A stretch of 64,000 bases of DNA from Nocardia vaccinii NBRC 15922 (lineage in GTDB: Bacteria > Actinomycetota > Actinomycetes > Mycobacteriales > Mycobacteriaceae): positions 124,001 to 188,000 of the forward strand of contig NZ_BDCC01000012.1 in the NCBI RefSeq assembly GCF_001613305.1, in the 5' to 3' direction. The notes beneath the pieces are model-generated. The model was given only the letters and a program-made list of their open reading frames with translations, did not search any database and was not told where the DNA came from. The translations under genes and the position numbers were made by a program. Positions 33,596 through 43,195 of the stretch are shown piece by piece (the first letter of the stretch is position 1; the number at the start of each line of letters is the position of its first letter).

Positions 33596-34981
33596 TCAAT
33601 CCGCCAAACGGCGTACCGCGACCGGCAGATCCCGGGCGCGGCGGTAGGGGCCCGCTACCGAGACGGCGAAAGGGCGGGACAGCAGGGTGCGGGCTACCGC
33701 CGAGACCTCGGCGGTAGTGACCGAATCTATGCGGGTGAGGGTTTCCGAAACGCTGCGGTGGTTGCCGTAGCTGAGTTCGCTGCGGCCGATGCGGTTCATG
33801 CGCGAACCCGAATCCTCCAGGCCCAGAACCAGACCGCCACGCAGTGAGCCCTTGGCGCGGGCGCATTCGGCGTCGGTGATGCCGTCCGCGGCAACCTCTT
33901 CCAGGACATCGCGCGCCAAACTCGCGACCTGGCCCAGGTTTTCGGGCTGACAGCCCAGATACACCGAGAACGCGCCGGTATCGGCGAAGGTGTCCACGCT
34001 GGAATACACCGAGTACGCCAGGCCGCGCTCCTCCCGGATGCGCTGGAACAGCCGCGAGGACAGACCACCGCCGAGCACGGTGTTCAGCACCGACAGCGGC
34101 CAGCGCTTCTCCCCCTCGTGCCGGCCGAACGCACGGACACCGAACACCAGATGCGCCTGCTCGCTGTCCCGGTACGTCCACTGCAACTGCGGGGAAGTGT
34201 GCGTGCGGAACCGGCCCTCCCGCCGCGGGGCGGGCTCGCGAACCGGATCGAGCCGGGCCGCGAACGCCCGGTGCACCAACTCCACCGTGTGCTCGTGCTC
34301 GACGTTCCCGGCCACCGCGACAACCATCCGGTCCGGACGGTAGCGACGCTGATGGAATCCGCGCAGCTGATTCGCGGTCATGGACTCGATGGACTCGACC
34401 GTGCCGATCACCGGGCGGCCCACCGGATGATCGCCGAACAACGCGGTGAGGAACGAATCGCCGACCATGTCCTCCGGATCGTCGTCGCGCATCGAGATCT
34501 CCTCGAGCACCACCTGACGCTCCACATCCACGTCCGACGCCCGGCACAGCCCGTTGAGCACGACATCGGACACCAGATCCACCGCCAGCGGCAGATCCTC
34601 GTCCAGCACGTGCGCGTAGTAACAGGTCTGCTCCTTGGCGGTGAACGCGTTCAGCTCACCGCCGACCGCGTCCACGGCCTGCGCGATATCCAGTGCCGTG
34701 CGGGTCGGAGTCGCCTTGAACAGCAGATGTTCCAGGAAATGCGCGGCGCCGGCCACGCTGGGCCCCTCGTCGCGCGAACCGACGCCGACCCACACCCCGA
34801 CCGATGCGGACCGCACCCCGGGCACATGTTCGGTGACCACGCGCAACCCGCCCGGCAGCACGGTGCGCCGCACCCCGCTGTCTCCGGGCAGGGCGAGGGT
34901 CGTCTTCAGCAGAGACGAACCCCCCTGCTCGCTGTCCAGGAGCAAGGGGGTCGAAAGCGCTGCGGCGTTCTTCTTCGTCAC
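33596..34981 (-). CDS. pepR: M16-family zinc peptidase PepR
   Basis: 461 residues from the GTG at 34981. It is a soluble zinc metalloprotease of the processing-peptidase family, with the inverted zinc motif HFLEH (about 81-85) and the downstream Glu. The second half carries GGGLSSRLFQRIREERGLAYS. In mycobacteria the same gene follows pnp, as here, and begins 10 bases after the pnp stop. Whether it processes exported proteins or peptides is not settled. Confidence 0.92.
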   Translation of the reverse strand: MTKKNAAALSTPLLLDSEQGGSSLLKTTLALPGDSGVRRTVLPGGLRVVTEHVPGVRSASVGVWVGVGSRDEGPSVAGAAHFLEHLLFKATPTRTALDIAQAVDAVGGELNAFTAKEQTCYYAHVLDEDLPLAVDLVSDVVLNGLCRASDVDVERQVVLEEISMRDDDPEDMVGDSFLTALFGDHPVGRPVIGTVESIESMTANQLRGFHQRRYRPDRMVVAVAGNVEHEHTVELVHRAFAARLDPVREPAPRREGRFRTHTSPQLQWTYRDSEQAHLVFGVRAFGRHEGEKRWPLSVLNTVLGGGLSSRLFQRIREERGLAYSVYSSVDTFADTGAFSVYLGCQPENLGQVASLARDVLEEVAADGITDAECARAKGSLRGGLVLGLEDSGSRMNRIGRSELSYGNHRSVSETLTRIDSVTTAEVSAVARTLLSRPFAVSVAGPYRRARDLPVAVRRLAD

Positions 34982-34991
34982 ACCAGAGTTT

Positions 34992-37289
34992 TTACTCGGC
35001 ACCGGCCTCGACCGCAGCACTCTCGTCGGCGGCCGGAGCCTCGGCGGCCTCTTCCTCCTCGACGGGGACGAGGGAGATCTTGCCGCGATTGTCGATGTCG
35101 GCGATCTCCACGCGCAGCTTGTCGCCGACGTTGACCACGTCCTCGACCTTGCCGACACGCTTGCCGTTGCCCAGCTTGGAGATGTGCACCAGACCGTCGC
35201 GGCCCGGCAGCAGCGAGACGAACGCGCCGAAGGCGGTGGTCTTCACGACCGTGCCCAGGAAACGCTCGCCGACCTTCGGCAGCTGCGGGTTCGCGATGGC
35301 GTTGATCGCGTCGATCGCGGCCTGCGCCGACGGACCGTCGGTCGCGCCGACGAACACCGTGCCGTCGTCCTCGATCGAGATGTTCGCGCCGGTGTCCTCG
35401 GTGATCTGGTTGATCACCTTGCCCTTGGGTCCGATCACCTCGCCGATCTTGTCGACCGGGATCTTGATCGCGGTGACGCGCGGGGCGTAGGGGCTCATCT
35501 CGTCCGGGGTGGCGATGGCCTCGGCCATCACGTCCAGGATTGTCAGGCGCGCGTCGCGGGCCTGGTTCAGCGCGCCCGCGAGCACCTTGGACGGGATGCC
35601 GTCCAGCTTGGTGTCCAGCTGCAGCGCGGTGACGAAGTCCCGGGTGCCCGCGCACTTGAAGTCCATGTCACCGAAGGCATCCTCGGCGCCGAGGATGTCG
35701 GTCAGCGCGACGTAGCGGGTCTCGGTCTTGCCCGACTCGTCGGTGACCTCGTCGGAGACCAGGCCCATCGCGATGCCCGCGACCGGGGACTTCAGCGGCA
35801 CACCGGCGTTCAGCAGCGACAGAGTCGAGGCGCAGACCGAACCCATCGAGGTGGAACCGTTGGAGCCCAACGCCTCCGAGACCTGACGGATGGCGTACGG
35901 GAACTCCTCCTGCGAGGGCAGCACCGGAATCAGCGCACGCTCGGCGAGTGCGCCGTGGCCGATCTCGCGACGCTTCGGCGAACCGACGCGACCGGTCTCA
36001 CCGGTGGAAAACGGCGGGAAGTTGTAGTGGTGCATGTAGCGCTTGGAGGTCTCCGGGCCGAGCGAGTCGACCTGCTGCGCCATCTTCACCATGTCGAGGG
36101 TGGTGACGCCCAGGATCTGGGTCTCACCACGCTCGAACAGCGCCGAACCGTGCGCCCGCGGAACCACCGCGACCTCGGCCGACAGCGCGCGGATATCCGC
36201 CAGGCCGCGACCGTCGATGCGGAAGCCGTCGGACAGGATGCGCTGGCGCACGAGCTTTTTGGTGACCGAGCGGAATGCCGCGCCGATCTCCTTCTCGCGG
36301 CCCTCGAAGTCCTCGGCGAGGCTGGACAGCACCGCGAGCTTGATCTCGTCGGTCTTCTCGTCGCGCTCCTGCTTGCCCGCGATGGACAGCGCCTCGTTCA
36401 GCTCGCGCTTCGCGGTGCCCTCGACGGCGGCGTAGACGTCCTCGCCGTACGGCGGGAACAGCGGGAACTCCTCGGTGGGCTTGGCGGCCAGCGTCGCCAG
36501 GTCCTGCTGCGCGCGGCACAGCCGGGCGATGAACGGCTTGGCGGCCTCGAGACCTTCCGCCACAACGGTTTCCGTGGGCGCCTGGGCGCCCTCCTCGACC
36601 AGCGCGATGACCTTGTCGGTGGCCTCGGCCTCGACCATCATGATCGCGACGTCACCGTCGACGACCCGGCCCGCGACGACCATGTCGAACACCGCGCCCT
36701 CGAGCTGCTCGACGGTCGGGAACGCCACCCACTGGCCACCGGCGGCGGAGCCGCCCTGTCCGCCACCGATCAGCGCGACACGCACGCCTCCGACGGGCCC
36801 CGAGAACGGCAGTCCGGAGATCTGGGTCGACGCCGAGGCGGCGTTGATGGCCACCACGTCGTACAGATCCTTGGGATCCAGCGACATGACCGTCACGACG
36901 ACCTGGATCTCGTTGCGCAGGCCGTCGACGAACGACGGGCGCAGCGGGCGGTCGATCAGACGGCAGGTCAGGATCGCGTCGGTGGAGGGACGGCCCTCGC
37001 GGCGGAAGAACGAGCCGGGGATGCGGCCCGCGGCGTACATGCGCTCCTCGACGTCCACCGTCAGCGGGAAGAAATCGAACTGATCCTTGGGCTGCTTACC
37101 GGCCGTGGTGGCCGACAGCAGCATGGTCTCGTCGTCCAGGTAGGCCACCACGGAACCGGCGGCCTGCTTGGCGAGACGTCCGGTCTCGAACCGGACGGTG
37201 CGGGTGCCGAAGGACCCGTTGTCGATCAGGGCGACCGACTCGAACACACCCGGTTCGACCTCGACGGCCGAGCTCACTGTGTCTGTCAT
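34992..37289 (-). CDS. pnp: Polyribonucleotide nucleotidyltransferase (PNPase/GpsI)
   Basis: 765 residues from the ATG at 37289, where GAGGAAAAG lies upstream. It degrades RNA 3' to 5' by phosphorolysis. Two RNase PH domains (first with [20 protein letters not shown], second with [20 protein letters not shown] and [14 protein letters not shown]), a KH domain ([13 protein letters not shown], about 610) and an S1 domain ([19 protein letters not shown], about 680) are complete. The tail is acidic. It is downstream of rpsO, as in most bacteria. Confidence 0.98.
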   Translation of the reverse strand: MTDTVSSAVEVEPGVFESVALIDNGSFGTRTVRFETGRLAKQAAGSVVAYLDDETMLLSATTAGKQPKDQFDFFPLTVDVEERMYAAGRIPGSFFRREGRPSTDAILTCRLIDRPLRPSFVDGLRNEIQVVVTVMSLDPKDLYDVVAINAASASTQISGLPFSGPVGGVRVALIGGGQGGSAAGGQWVAFPTVEQLEGAVFDMVVAGRVVDGDVAIMMVEAEATDKVIALVEEGAQAPTETVVAEGLEAAKPFIARLCRAQQDLATLAAKPTEEFPLFPPYGEDVYAAVEGTAKRELNEALSIAGKQERDEKTDEIKLAVLSSLAEDFEGREKEIGAAFRSVTKKLVRQRILSDGFRIDGRGLADIRALSAEVAVVPRAHGSALFERGETQILGVTTLDMVKMAQQVDSLGPETSKRYMHHYNFPPFSTGETGRVGSPKRREIGHGALAERALIPVLPSQEEFPYAIRQVSEALGSNGSTSMGSVCASTLSLLNAGVPLKSPVAGIAMGLVSDEVTDESGKTETRYVALTDILGAEDAFGDMDFKCAGTRDFVTALQLDTKLDGIPSKVLAGALNQARDARLTILDVMAEAIATPDEMSPYAPRVTAIKIPVDKIGEVIGPKGKVINQITEDTGANISIEDDGTVFVGATDGPSAQAAIDAINAIANPQLPKVGERFLGTVVKTTAFGAFVSLLPGRDGLVHISKLGNGKRVGKVEDVVNVGDKLRVEIADIDNRGKISLVPVEEEEAAEAPAADESAAVEAGAE

Positions 37290-37725
37290 CTTCTTTTCCT
37301 CAACCTCTCGTCTTCGCCGGATCCAGCGCACGTGAGCGCGATCCGACTGTTCAGCCCTCAACCATGTCCCCGGCTGAGGGATCAGGCCGTACCCAGGCTT
37401 GGGCGCGCGACAACCCTCCTGGTTGCTACGCGTACACCCGACCGGTTCCCCCTCGACTGTGTCTCGGGGTGGAGAATGGCGACGCGGAGGCGGCCATCGA
37501 TCGAAGCCCCACGGCGGAGTCGTCTCCTGCCGAAAGGCCACTACCGAGGACCGACGCCACGAGGACGGATGCGTACGGCATGTGGCACCGCCGTACCGGA
37601 ACCTCACGAGGTCCGCATGCACGACTAGCCGACGGGGAGATTGTATGCCTCCCCGTCGGCTGCCCTGTCAACTGCCTCACTGTGTCGCTGCGGAAACCGG
37701 GCGATCTCCGACATCGCGAACAGTC
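37290..37725. other. rpsO-pnp intergenic region with regulatory hairpins
   Basis: 436 bases without a credible gene. On the minus strand it holds the hairpin after rpsO (37628-37660) and, nearer pnp, a weaker inverted repeat CCCTCA/TGAGGG (37355-37380). Both suit RNA-level control of pnp, whose message is processed by RNase III in other bacteria. Confidence 0.55.
37628..37660 (-). terminator. Hairpin after rpsO
   Basis: GCCGACGGGGAG and its complement form a perfect 12-bp stem with a 9-nt loop, 66 bases past the rpsO stop. No T-run follows; it could be an attenuator or processing site upstream of pnp. Confidence 0.72.
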
Positions 37726-37995
37726 CTAGCGACGCAGGCCCAGACGCTCGATCAGCGAACGGTAACGCTCGATGTCCTTGGCCTGCAGGTACTTCGACAA
37801 GCGACGACGACGACCGATCAGGGCCAGCAGACCGTGCCGGGTGTGGTGGTCGTGCTTGTGCACCTTCAGGTGCTCGGTGAGGTCGGAGATCCGCTTGGAC
37901 AGCAGCGCGATCTGGGCCTCCGGCGAACCGGTGTCCTTCTCGTGCAGGCCGTACTCCGCGAGGATGGCCGACTTCTGCTCGGTGGTCAGAGCCAC
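37726..37995 (-). CDS. rpsO: 30S ribosomal protein S15
   Basis: 89 residues, normal length. It binds 16S rRNA helix h22 early in assembly of the small subunit. The sequence is unmistakable: [49 protein letters not shown]. The neighbours (pnp and pepR downstream, ribF upstream) are the standard order for mycolic-acid bacteria, with one inserted hydrolase gene. Confidence 0.99.
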   Translation of the reverse strand: MALTTEQKSAILAEYGLHEKDTGSPEAQIALLSKRISDLTEHLKVHKHDHHTRHGLLALIGRRRRLSKYLQAKDIERYRSLIERLGLRR

Positions 37996-38150
37996 GAATC
38001 ACTCCTGATGTTTCAGTCCGCGCTCGAGGGACCGGGAACGAATCCCGGGCGGGCGCCGCCGCGAACCGCAGCAAACCCGACGAGCCAGCATACCGGATCA
38101 CCTGCGGCGATCCGAATCGGTGTCCGCGGCCGCCACCGGTCCGGTTGCGA

Positions 38151-38171
38151 CGATTACCCGAGAGGTAATCG
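38151..38171. promoter_or_regulatory. Palindromic operator before the alpha/beta hydrolase
   Basis: CGATTACC-CGAGA-GGTAATCG is a perfect 8-5-8 inverted repeat 56 bases before the ATG. It has the size of a TetR- or MarR-type site. No regulator gene is adjacent. Confidence 0.65.
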
Positions 38172-38227
38172 CTTTCATTCCCCCGGGGCGCGAATATCGG
38201 TGGCACACCACAGAACAGGAGAAGACG

Positions 38228-39046
38228 ATGCCGTACTTCCAGAGCACCGACGACACCACCCTCGCCTACGAGGTGTACGGGTCCGGCGCACCGATCGTGT
38301 TCCTGGCCGGGTGGTCGCTCGACACCGATATGTGGGAGCACCAGGTGCCGTACTTCGTCGAGCGGGGTTACCGCTGCATTCTGCTCGACCGGCGCGGACA
38401 CGGCCGCTCCGATCGTCCCGCCGACGGCTACGACAACGACACCCGCGCCGACGACGTCGCCGCGCTGCTGGATCACCTCGATATCCGCGATGCGGTACTG
38501 ATCGGGCACTCCGGCGGCGGCGCCGAAGCGGTGCACTACCTCGCTCGCCACGGTCAGGACCGGATTCGGCGCTTGGTGCTGGTAGCCGCGGCGGTGCCGA
38601 AGCTGAGTTGGAGCCAGGTCCATCCCGCCGGCGTTCCGCAGGCCGCAATCGACGCCTCCATAGCGGCGCTGTGCGCCGACCGGGCCAAGTGGATGACCGA
38701 TCGAGCGCAGGGCTATTTCGCGACCCATCTCGGTAACGACGTGTCCGCGGCACTCATCGACCAGGAGGTCCAACGCTGTCTGTCGGCCGCCCCCTGGGCC
38801 GCGAAGACGATGCAGCGCGCGATCGCAGAATCCGATCTGCGTCCCGATCTGGCCGAGATCACCATTCCGGTGCTACTGCTGCACGGGCTCGCCGATCAGT
38901 CCATTCCGATCGAGCCGACCAGCCGTGTCGCGGTGGAGCTGTTGAAGGACGCCGAACTGAAGGAGTACCCCACCGCCGGACACGGGCTCTACGTCACCCA
39001 CGCGGCCGAAATCAACGCCGACATCGCCGAATTCATCTCGGCGTGA
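38228..39046 (+). CDS. Alpha/beta hydrolase
   Basis: 272 residues from the ATG at 38228, with AGGAGA upstream. The catalytic Ser is in GHSGGGAE (about 96-103), Asp in GLADQSIPIE (about 218) and His in AGHGLYVTHA (about 254). DRRGHGRSDRPADGYD is the conserved region after strand 4. It resembles cofactor-free haloperoxidase-like esterases, whose real substrates are mostly unknown. The gene interrupts the usual rpsO-ribF neighbourhood and carries its own operator, so it is probably an inducible insert. Confidence 0.87.
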   Translation: MPYFQSTDDTTLAYEVYGSGAPIVFLAGWSLDTDMWEHQVPYFVERGYRCILLDRRGHGRSDRPADGYDNDTRADDVAALLDHLDIRDAVLIGHSGGGAEAVHYLARHGQDRIRRLVLVAAAVPKLSWSQVHPAGVPQAAIDASIAALCADRAKWMTDRAQGYFATHLGNDVSAALIDQEVQRCLSAAPWAAKTMQRAIAESDLRPDLAEITIPVLLLHGLADQSIPIEPTSRVAVELLKDAELKEYPTAGHGLYVTHAAEINADIAEFISA

Positions 39047-39146
39047 ACGGTTTTCGCGACCCCGGACGACACCGAGCGCCGACTGATCCCACTCGCGCCA
39101 CTACTGCCCCATACCTTCGAGGCCGCGAACGACACCGAGAGCCGGG

Positions 39147-40115
39147 CTACCGCCCGGGTTCGGCGAGCAGTTCGCGGGTGCGGTCCACGTCGCGGGCGAT
39201 CTCGGCGGTCAATTCCTCGACCGAGGCGAACGCGCGCATCGGGCGCAGGTGTTCCACGAAATCCACCGCGACGTGCTGCCCGTACAGGTCGGCGTCGGTG
39301 TCCAGGACGAAAGCCTCCACGGTGCGGGTGCGGCCGGAGAAGGTCGGATTGGTGCCGACCGAGATCGCCGCCATCATCCGTTTGCCCGGCTGGGTCGTGC
39401 CGACGACCGCGCCGGGGGTCAGCACGGTGAACCATCCGGCGTACACGCCGTCGGCGGGGATGGCCGCGTGCATGGGCGGGGCCACGTTCGCGGTCGGGTA
39501 GCCCAGATCGCGGCCGCGGCCGTCGCCGTGCACGATGACACCCTCGAGCCGGTGCGGGCGGCCCAGCGCATCGGCCGCCGCGGCCATATCACCGGCGTCG
39601 ACGCAGGCGCGAATGTAGGTGGAGGAGAAGGTGACCGCGTGCTCGCCGACCAGTTTGACCCCGTCGACCTCGAAGCCGAAACGCCCGCCGAGCTCCTGCA
39701 TGGTCGCCACGGTGCCCGCGGCCTTCTTGCCGAAGGTGAAGTTGTCCCCGACCACGACCTCGCACACGTGCAGCTTCTCCACCAGCAGATCGTGCACGTA
39801 GCGCGCCGGGGTGAGCTTCATGAACTCGTGGGTGAACGGCATCACGCAGAAGACGTCGACACCGAGTTCCTCGACCAGATCCGCGCGACGGGTCAGGGTG
39901 GTCAGCTGCGCGGGATGCGAACCCGGGCGCACCACCTCCATGGGGTGTGGGTCGAAGGTCATCAGCACCGAGGGGACGCCGCGCACGGCCGCGGATTTCA
40001 CGGCGCGACCGATCAGCTGGGCATGACCGCGGTGCACGCCGTCGAACACCCCGATGGTCAGGACGCAACGGCCCCAGTCAGCGGGCATCTCCTCGAGACT
40101 TCGCCATCTCTGCAC
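39147..40115 (-). CDS. ribF: Bifunctional riboflavin kinase/FAD synthetase
   Basis: 322 residues from the GTG at 40115 (start VQRWRSLEEMP), which matches the mycobacterial N-terminus; the longer frame to 40205 lacks support. The N-terminal nucleotidyltransferase has TIGVFDGVHRGHAQLIG (about 19-36) and FTFGKKAAGT; the C-terminal kinase domain has GRDLGYPTAN and the GxY motif. It converts riboflavin to FMN and FAD. Located as in mycobacteria. Confidence 0.97.
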   Translation of the reverse strand: MQRWRSLEEMPADWGRCVLTIGVFDGVHRGHAQLIGRAVKSAAVRGVPSVLMTFDPHPMEVVRPGSHPAQLTTLTRRADLVEELGVDVFCVMPFTHEFMKLTPARYVHDLLVEKLHVCEVVVGDNFTFGKKAAGTVATMQELGGRFGFEVDGVKLVGEHAVTFSSTYIRACVDAGDMAAAADALGRPHRLEGVIVHGDGRGRDLGYPTANVAPPMHAAIPADGVYAGWFTVLTPGAVVGTTQPGKRMMAAISVGTNPTFSGRTRTVEAFVLDTDADLYGQHVAVDFVEHLRPMRAFASVEELTAEIARDVDRTRELLAEPGR

Positions 40116-40301
40116 ACACCGCAGCCTAGTCACGCCCGCTCGGGGCGGGCATTCCGCGGTGTGGATGTTCACAGCCGCGCCGGACGCGGATCCGTCGAGC
40201 GTCACGCACGCGTCATCTGCTCCGGGAGTCGCGCATTCGCCCGCACGCCACCCGCACCGCTGCGGCTCGGTCGTGGCGACCTGCCCGGCTAAGCTCGTTA
40301 C

Positions 40302-41075
40302 GTGCCCGGAAAACGAGATATCGCCACCCGACGTGAGCTCGTCGACCCCGCCGTGCCGCCGGTATCCGAGGGCTCCCCGTACACCGAGCCCGGGTCCGGT
40401 TCCGGCGGGAGTGTCGCCCCGGTGCTGTCCTCGGTCGCGCAGGACTATCTCAAGGTGATCTGGACCACGCAGGAGTGGTCACAGGAGAAGGTGACGACCA
40501 AACTGCTGGCCGAACGCATCGGCGTCTCGGCGTCCACAGTGTCCGAGGCGGTGCGCAAACTCGCCGATCAGGGCCTGGTCGAACATGCTCGCTACGGGGC
40601 GATCACGTTGACCGAAGAGGGCCGCCGTGCGGCCGTCACGATGGTGCGCCGCCATCGGCTCATCGAGACGTTCCTGGTCAACGAGCTCGGCTACGGCTGG
40701 GACGAGGTGCACGACGAGGCCGAGGTGCTCGAGCACGCGGTCTCCGAGACGCTGATGGAACGCATCGACACCAAACTCGGTCATCCGGACCGCGATCCGC
40801 ACGGCGATCCGATTCCCTCGGTGGACGGTGCGGTGCCCACTCCCCCCGCGCGGCAGCTCAGTGATTTCCAGGCCGGTGAAAACGGCCGGGTGGCACGGAT
40901 TTCCGATTTCGACCCGGCGATGCTGCGGTATTTCGATTCGGTGGGCATCGCGCTGGATACGCCGATCACGGTGGTGGAGCGGCGAGATTTCGCGGGCACC
41001 ATCGCGATACGGATCGGCGAGCAGATCGTGGATCTGGGAAGTCCGGCCGCGGAAGCCATCTGGCTCACGCTCTGA
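40302..41075 (+). CDS. DtxR/MntR-family metal-dependent repressor (SirR-like)
   Basis: 257 residues from a GTG, leaderless as no ribosome site is seen; the first 40 residues are poorly conserved, so a later start is possible. The DNA-binding domain is VAQDYLKVIWTTQEW and RIGVSASTVSEAVRKLADQ (about 45-85). The dimerisation and metal region includes RRHRLIETFL, GYGWDEVHDEAEVLEHAVSE, with the Glu and His ligands. A C-terminal SH3-like domain ends in VDLGSPAAEAIWLTL. It closely resembles the M. tuberculosis SirR, likely responding to Mn or Fe. It is divergent from ribF. Confidence 0.88.
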   Translation: MPGKRDIATRRELVDPAVPPVSEGSPYTEPGSGSGGSVAPVLSSVAQDYLKVIWTTQEWSQEKVTTKLLAERIGVSASTVSEAVRKLADQGLVEHARYGAITLTEEGRRAAVTMVRRHRLIETFLVNELGYGWDEVHDEAEVLEHAVSETLMERIDTKLGHPDRDPHGDPIPSVDGAVPTPPARQLSDFQAGENGRVARISDFDPAMLRYFDSVGIALDTPITVVERRDFAGTIAIRIGEQIVDLGSPAAEAIWLTL

Positions 41076-41112
41076 ACGCCTCGCGGGAAACGAAGGCGGC
41101 GGCCCGGACGAC

Positions 41113-41325
41113 ATGCCGGATATGACTCGTCGAACCGTCGCGGTATTGCTCGGTCCGGCCGCAAGCCTGGTCTTTGCGGGCACGGCAGCGGCCGGGACCA
41201 CGATTCCCGCTCCCCCGCCGACGTTGCACTGCCATACACCCTGGCAGTTCCCGCACGAGCAGAACGGGCGTTGGACCTGCGTCGGCGGGCACGGGCCGGT
41301 GGCGCCGCGGGGGCGGCATCACTGA
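41113..41325 (+). CDS. Small secreted protein with two cysteines
   Basis: 70 residues from the ATG at 41113 (the ATG at 41122 is equally likely). A signal peptide (TRRTVAVLLGPAASLVFAGT, cleaved after about residue 27) precedes a 43-residue mature part that starts with a Pro stretch and holds two Cys (TLHCHTPWQF, RWTCVGGHGP), which could form one disulfide. It follows the repressor gene by 37 bp. No family recognised. Confidence 0.5.
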   Translation: MPDMTRRTVAVLLGPAASLVFAGTAAAGTTIPAPPPTLHCHTPWQFPHEQNGRWTCVGGHGPVAPRGRHH

Positions 41326-41570
41326 TGCGAATCACGGTGCGGCGTCAGCGAACCGACGACGGCCCTCGCCGCCGCCGACGCCCGAAAGCGGCTCAGATGC
41401 TCATCGAGCGACCGGCGGCGGTCGTATCCGAGACAGTGCCAGGTAGGCCCGTAGGCAGCCACCGGTCACCATCAGGTATTCGGTGCTGCGGCCGCTGTGG
41501 ATCTGCCATATCTTCATCGGAGTCGACAATCCGGCGCGCAAGACTGCGCCCGCACCGAAAGGGTGACCGT

Positions 41571-41969
41571 ATGCCTACGCCCGACCGTGAAGTCAGCTTG
41601 TTCCCGGAATGGCTGGATCGCATCCAGACCCGGTACATGAATCCGGTGATACGGCCGCTGGCCCCGTATCTTCCGTGGTTCGCCGTCGTCGAACATCGGG
41701 GGCGCAAGTCCGGCCGGGCGTATTCGACGCCGGTCAACGCCTTCCGCTTCGACGGCAGCCTGTGCGTTGGCCTGGGGCACGGCCGCACCGACTGGGTGAA
41801 GAACGTGCTCGCCGCCGGCGAGGCCGAGGTGCGGATCCTCGGGCGCCGGCGGCGGATCGTCAATCCCCGCGTCGTGGATCGCGAGGAAGCCGGACCCGGG
41901 CTGCCACTGGCCGCGCGCCTCGCCGGGGCCCGGGTCAAGCTGTTCCTCGCCGATATCGCCACGGACTGA
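41571..41969 (+). CDS. Deazaflavin(F420)-dependent nitroreductase-type protein
   Basis: 132 residues, the size of the Ddn/FDOR-B-like split-barrel family. GAAAGGG precedes the ATG. Family motifs are VEHRGRKSGRAYSTPVNAF (about 42-60), RTDWVKNVLAAGEAEVRI and GRRRRIVNPRVV. Such proteins reduce quinones, biliverdin or nitro compounds with F420H2. The N-terminal helix PEWLDRIQTRYMNPVIRP may bind the membrane surface. It is a single gene ending at the hairpin 42035-42068. Confidence 0.82.
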   Translation: MPTPDREVSLFPEWLDRIQTRYMNPVIRPLAPYLPWFAVVEHRGRKSGRAYSTPVNAFRFDGSLCVGLGHGRTDWVKNVLAAGEAEVRILGRRRRIVNPRVVDREEAGPGLPLAARLAGARVKLFLADIATD

Positions 41970-42034
41970 CCGGCCTGTCGGCGAGCCGGCATCCCCGCCA
42001 GGGACCACACCGGCAGCGATATTCGCCCGGCACA

Positions 42035-42068
42035 CCGCCGAGCCGCCGTGATCGCGACGGCTCGGCGG
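42035..42068. terminator. Hairpin between convergent genes
   Basis: CCGCCGAGCCG and its complement form an 11-bp perfect stem with a 12-nt loop, between the nitroreductase-type gene and the dehydrogenase gene that ends at 42087. Confidence 0.75.
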
Positions 42069-42086
42069 CCGAAACCGGTTGTCGCG

Positions 42087-43145
42087 TCAGGGAATCAGGC
42101 TCACCGCGCGCTCGGCGATCGCCGTGCCGACCTCCGTGGTGGTGCTGGTTCCGCCCAGGTCGGGGGTGCGGACCGCGCCCTCGGCCAGCACATCGCAGAC
42201 CGCGCGGTCGATGGCGGCCGCGGCCGCGCGCTCGCCCAGATGATCGAGCATCATCGCGGCGGCGAGGATCTGGGCGACCGGGTTGGCTATGCCCTGCCCC
42301 GCGATATCGGGTGCGCTGCCGTGCACGGCCTCGAACATCGAGGGCGTATCGCGCTGGGGGTTGATATTGCCCGACGGCGCCAGGCCCAACCCTCCGGTGA
42401 CAGCCGCGGCGAGGTCGGAGAGGATGTCGCCGAACAGGTTCGAGCCGACGATGACGTCCAGCCGGTCCGGATGCAGCACGATCTCCGCGGCCAGCGCGTC
42501 GACATGCATCTGTCGCGTCTGCACGGCGGGGTATTCGGTCGCGATGCGTTCGAAGACGCTGTCCCAGTACGGCATCGAGTGGATCAGGCCGTTGGACTTG
42601 GTCGCCGAGCACAGCCGCCCGCCGCGCTGGGCGGCCTGCTCGAAGGCGTATCGGATGATCCGCTCACAGCCCGCGCGGGTGAACACCGATTCCTGCAGGA
42701 CGAACTCCTCCGGACGGCCCGGATTGTGGATGCCGCCTATCTCGGAGTACTCGCCCTCGGAGTTCTCCCGGACGATGAGGATGTCCAGATCCGCCGCGGT
42801 GCGGTCGCGCAGCGCCGATTCGGTGCCCGGCAGCAGACGCACCGGACGCAGATTCACGTACTGCCCGAACGCGCGGCGCAGCGGAATCAGCAGACCCCAC
42901 AGGGAGATATGATCCGGCACCCCCGGAAAGCCCACCGCGCCGAGCAGAATCGCGTTGAACCCGGCGAGCCGGACCGGGCCGTCCGGCGGCATCATCGATC
43001 CGGTGCGCGAATAGTTCTCGCACGACCAGTCGAATTCGGTCCATTCGATACCGGGCAGTACCGCGTCCACGACGCGCACCGCCTCGGCGGTCACGTCGAC
43101 CCCGATGCCGTCGCCGGGAATGGTCGCGATTCGGTAGGTACTCAA
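42087..43145 (-). CDS. Tartrate/D-malate dehydrogenase-like (isocitrate/isopropylmalate family)
   Basis: 352 residues from the TTG at 43145, which has GGGAG close upstream. It belongs to the decarboxylating beta-hydroxyacid dehydrogenases. The stretch AVGFPGVPDHISLWGLLIPL (about 75-94) followed by YVNLRPVRLLPG is typical of the TtuC/DmlA group rather than leucine biosynthesis. NAD site: GSAPDIAGQGIANP (about 288). It should oxidise D-malate to pyruvate and CO2 or tartrate to oxaloglycolate. Last gene of a two-gene operon with the semialdehyde dehydrogenase 50 bp upstream, in the GntR island. Confidence 0.85.
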   Translation of the reverse strand: MSTYRIATIPGDGIGVDVTAEAVRVVDAVLPGIEWTEFDWSCENYSRTGSMMPPDGPVRLAGFNAILLGAVGFPGVPDHISLWGLLIPLRRAFGQYVNLRPVRLLPGTESALRDRTAADLDILIVRENSEGEYSEIGGIHNPGRPEEFVLQESVFTRAGCERIIRYAFEQAAQRGGRLCSATKSNGLIHSMPYWDSVFERIATEYPAVQTRQMHVDALAAEIVLHPDRLDVIVGSNLFGDILSDLAAAVTGGLGLAPSGNINPQRDTPSMFEAVHGSAPDIAGQGIANPVAQILAAAMMLDHLGERAAAAAIDRAVCDVLAEGAVRTPDLGGTSTTTEVGTAIAERAVSLIP

Positions 43146-43195
43146 CGAATCTCCCTCACAGTGTCTGATGTATTCCGGCGCCCGCGTCGCGACGC

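Noticed and set aside
34635..37628. A 997-codon open frame antisense to pnp
   Set aside because: The opposite strand encodes a complete and highly conserved PNPase. The long antisense frame arises from codon bias in high-GC DNA.
40116..40301. FMN riboswitch near ribF
   Set aside because: The ribF leader shares a short divergent region with the SirR-like gene and shows none of the conserved FMN-element stems.
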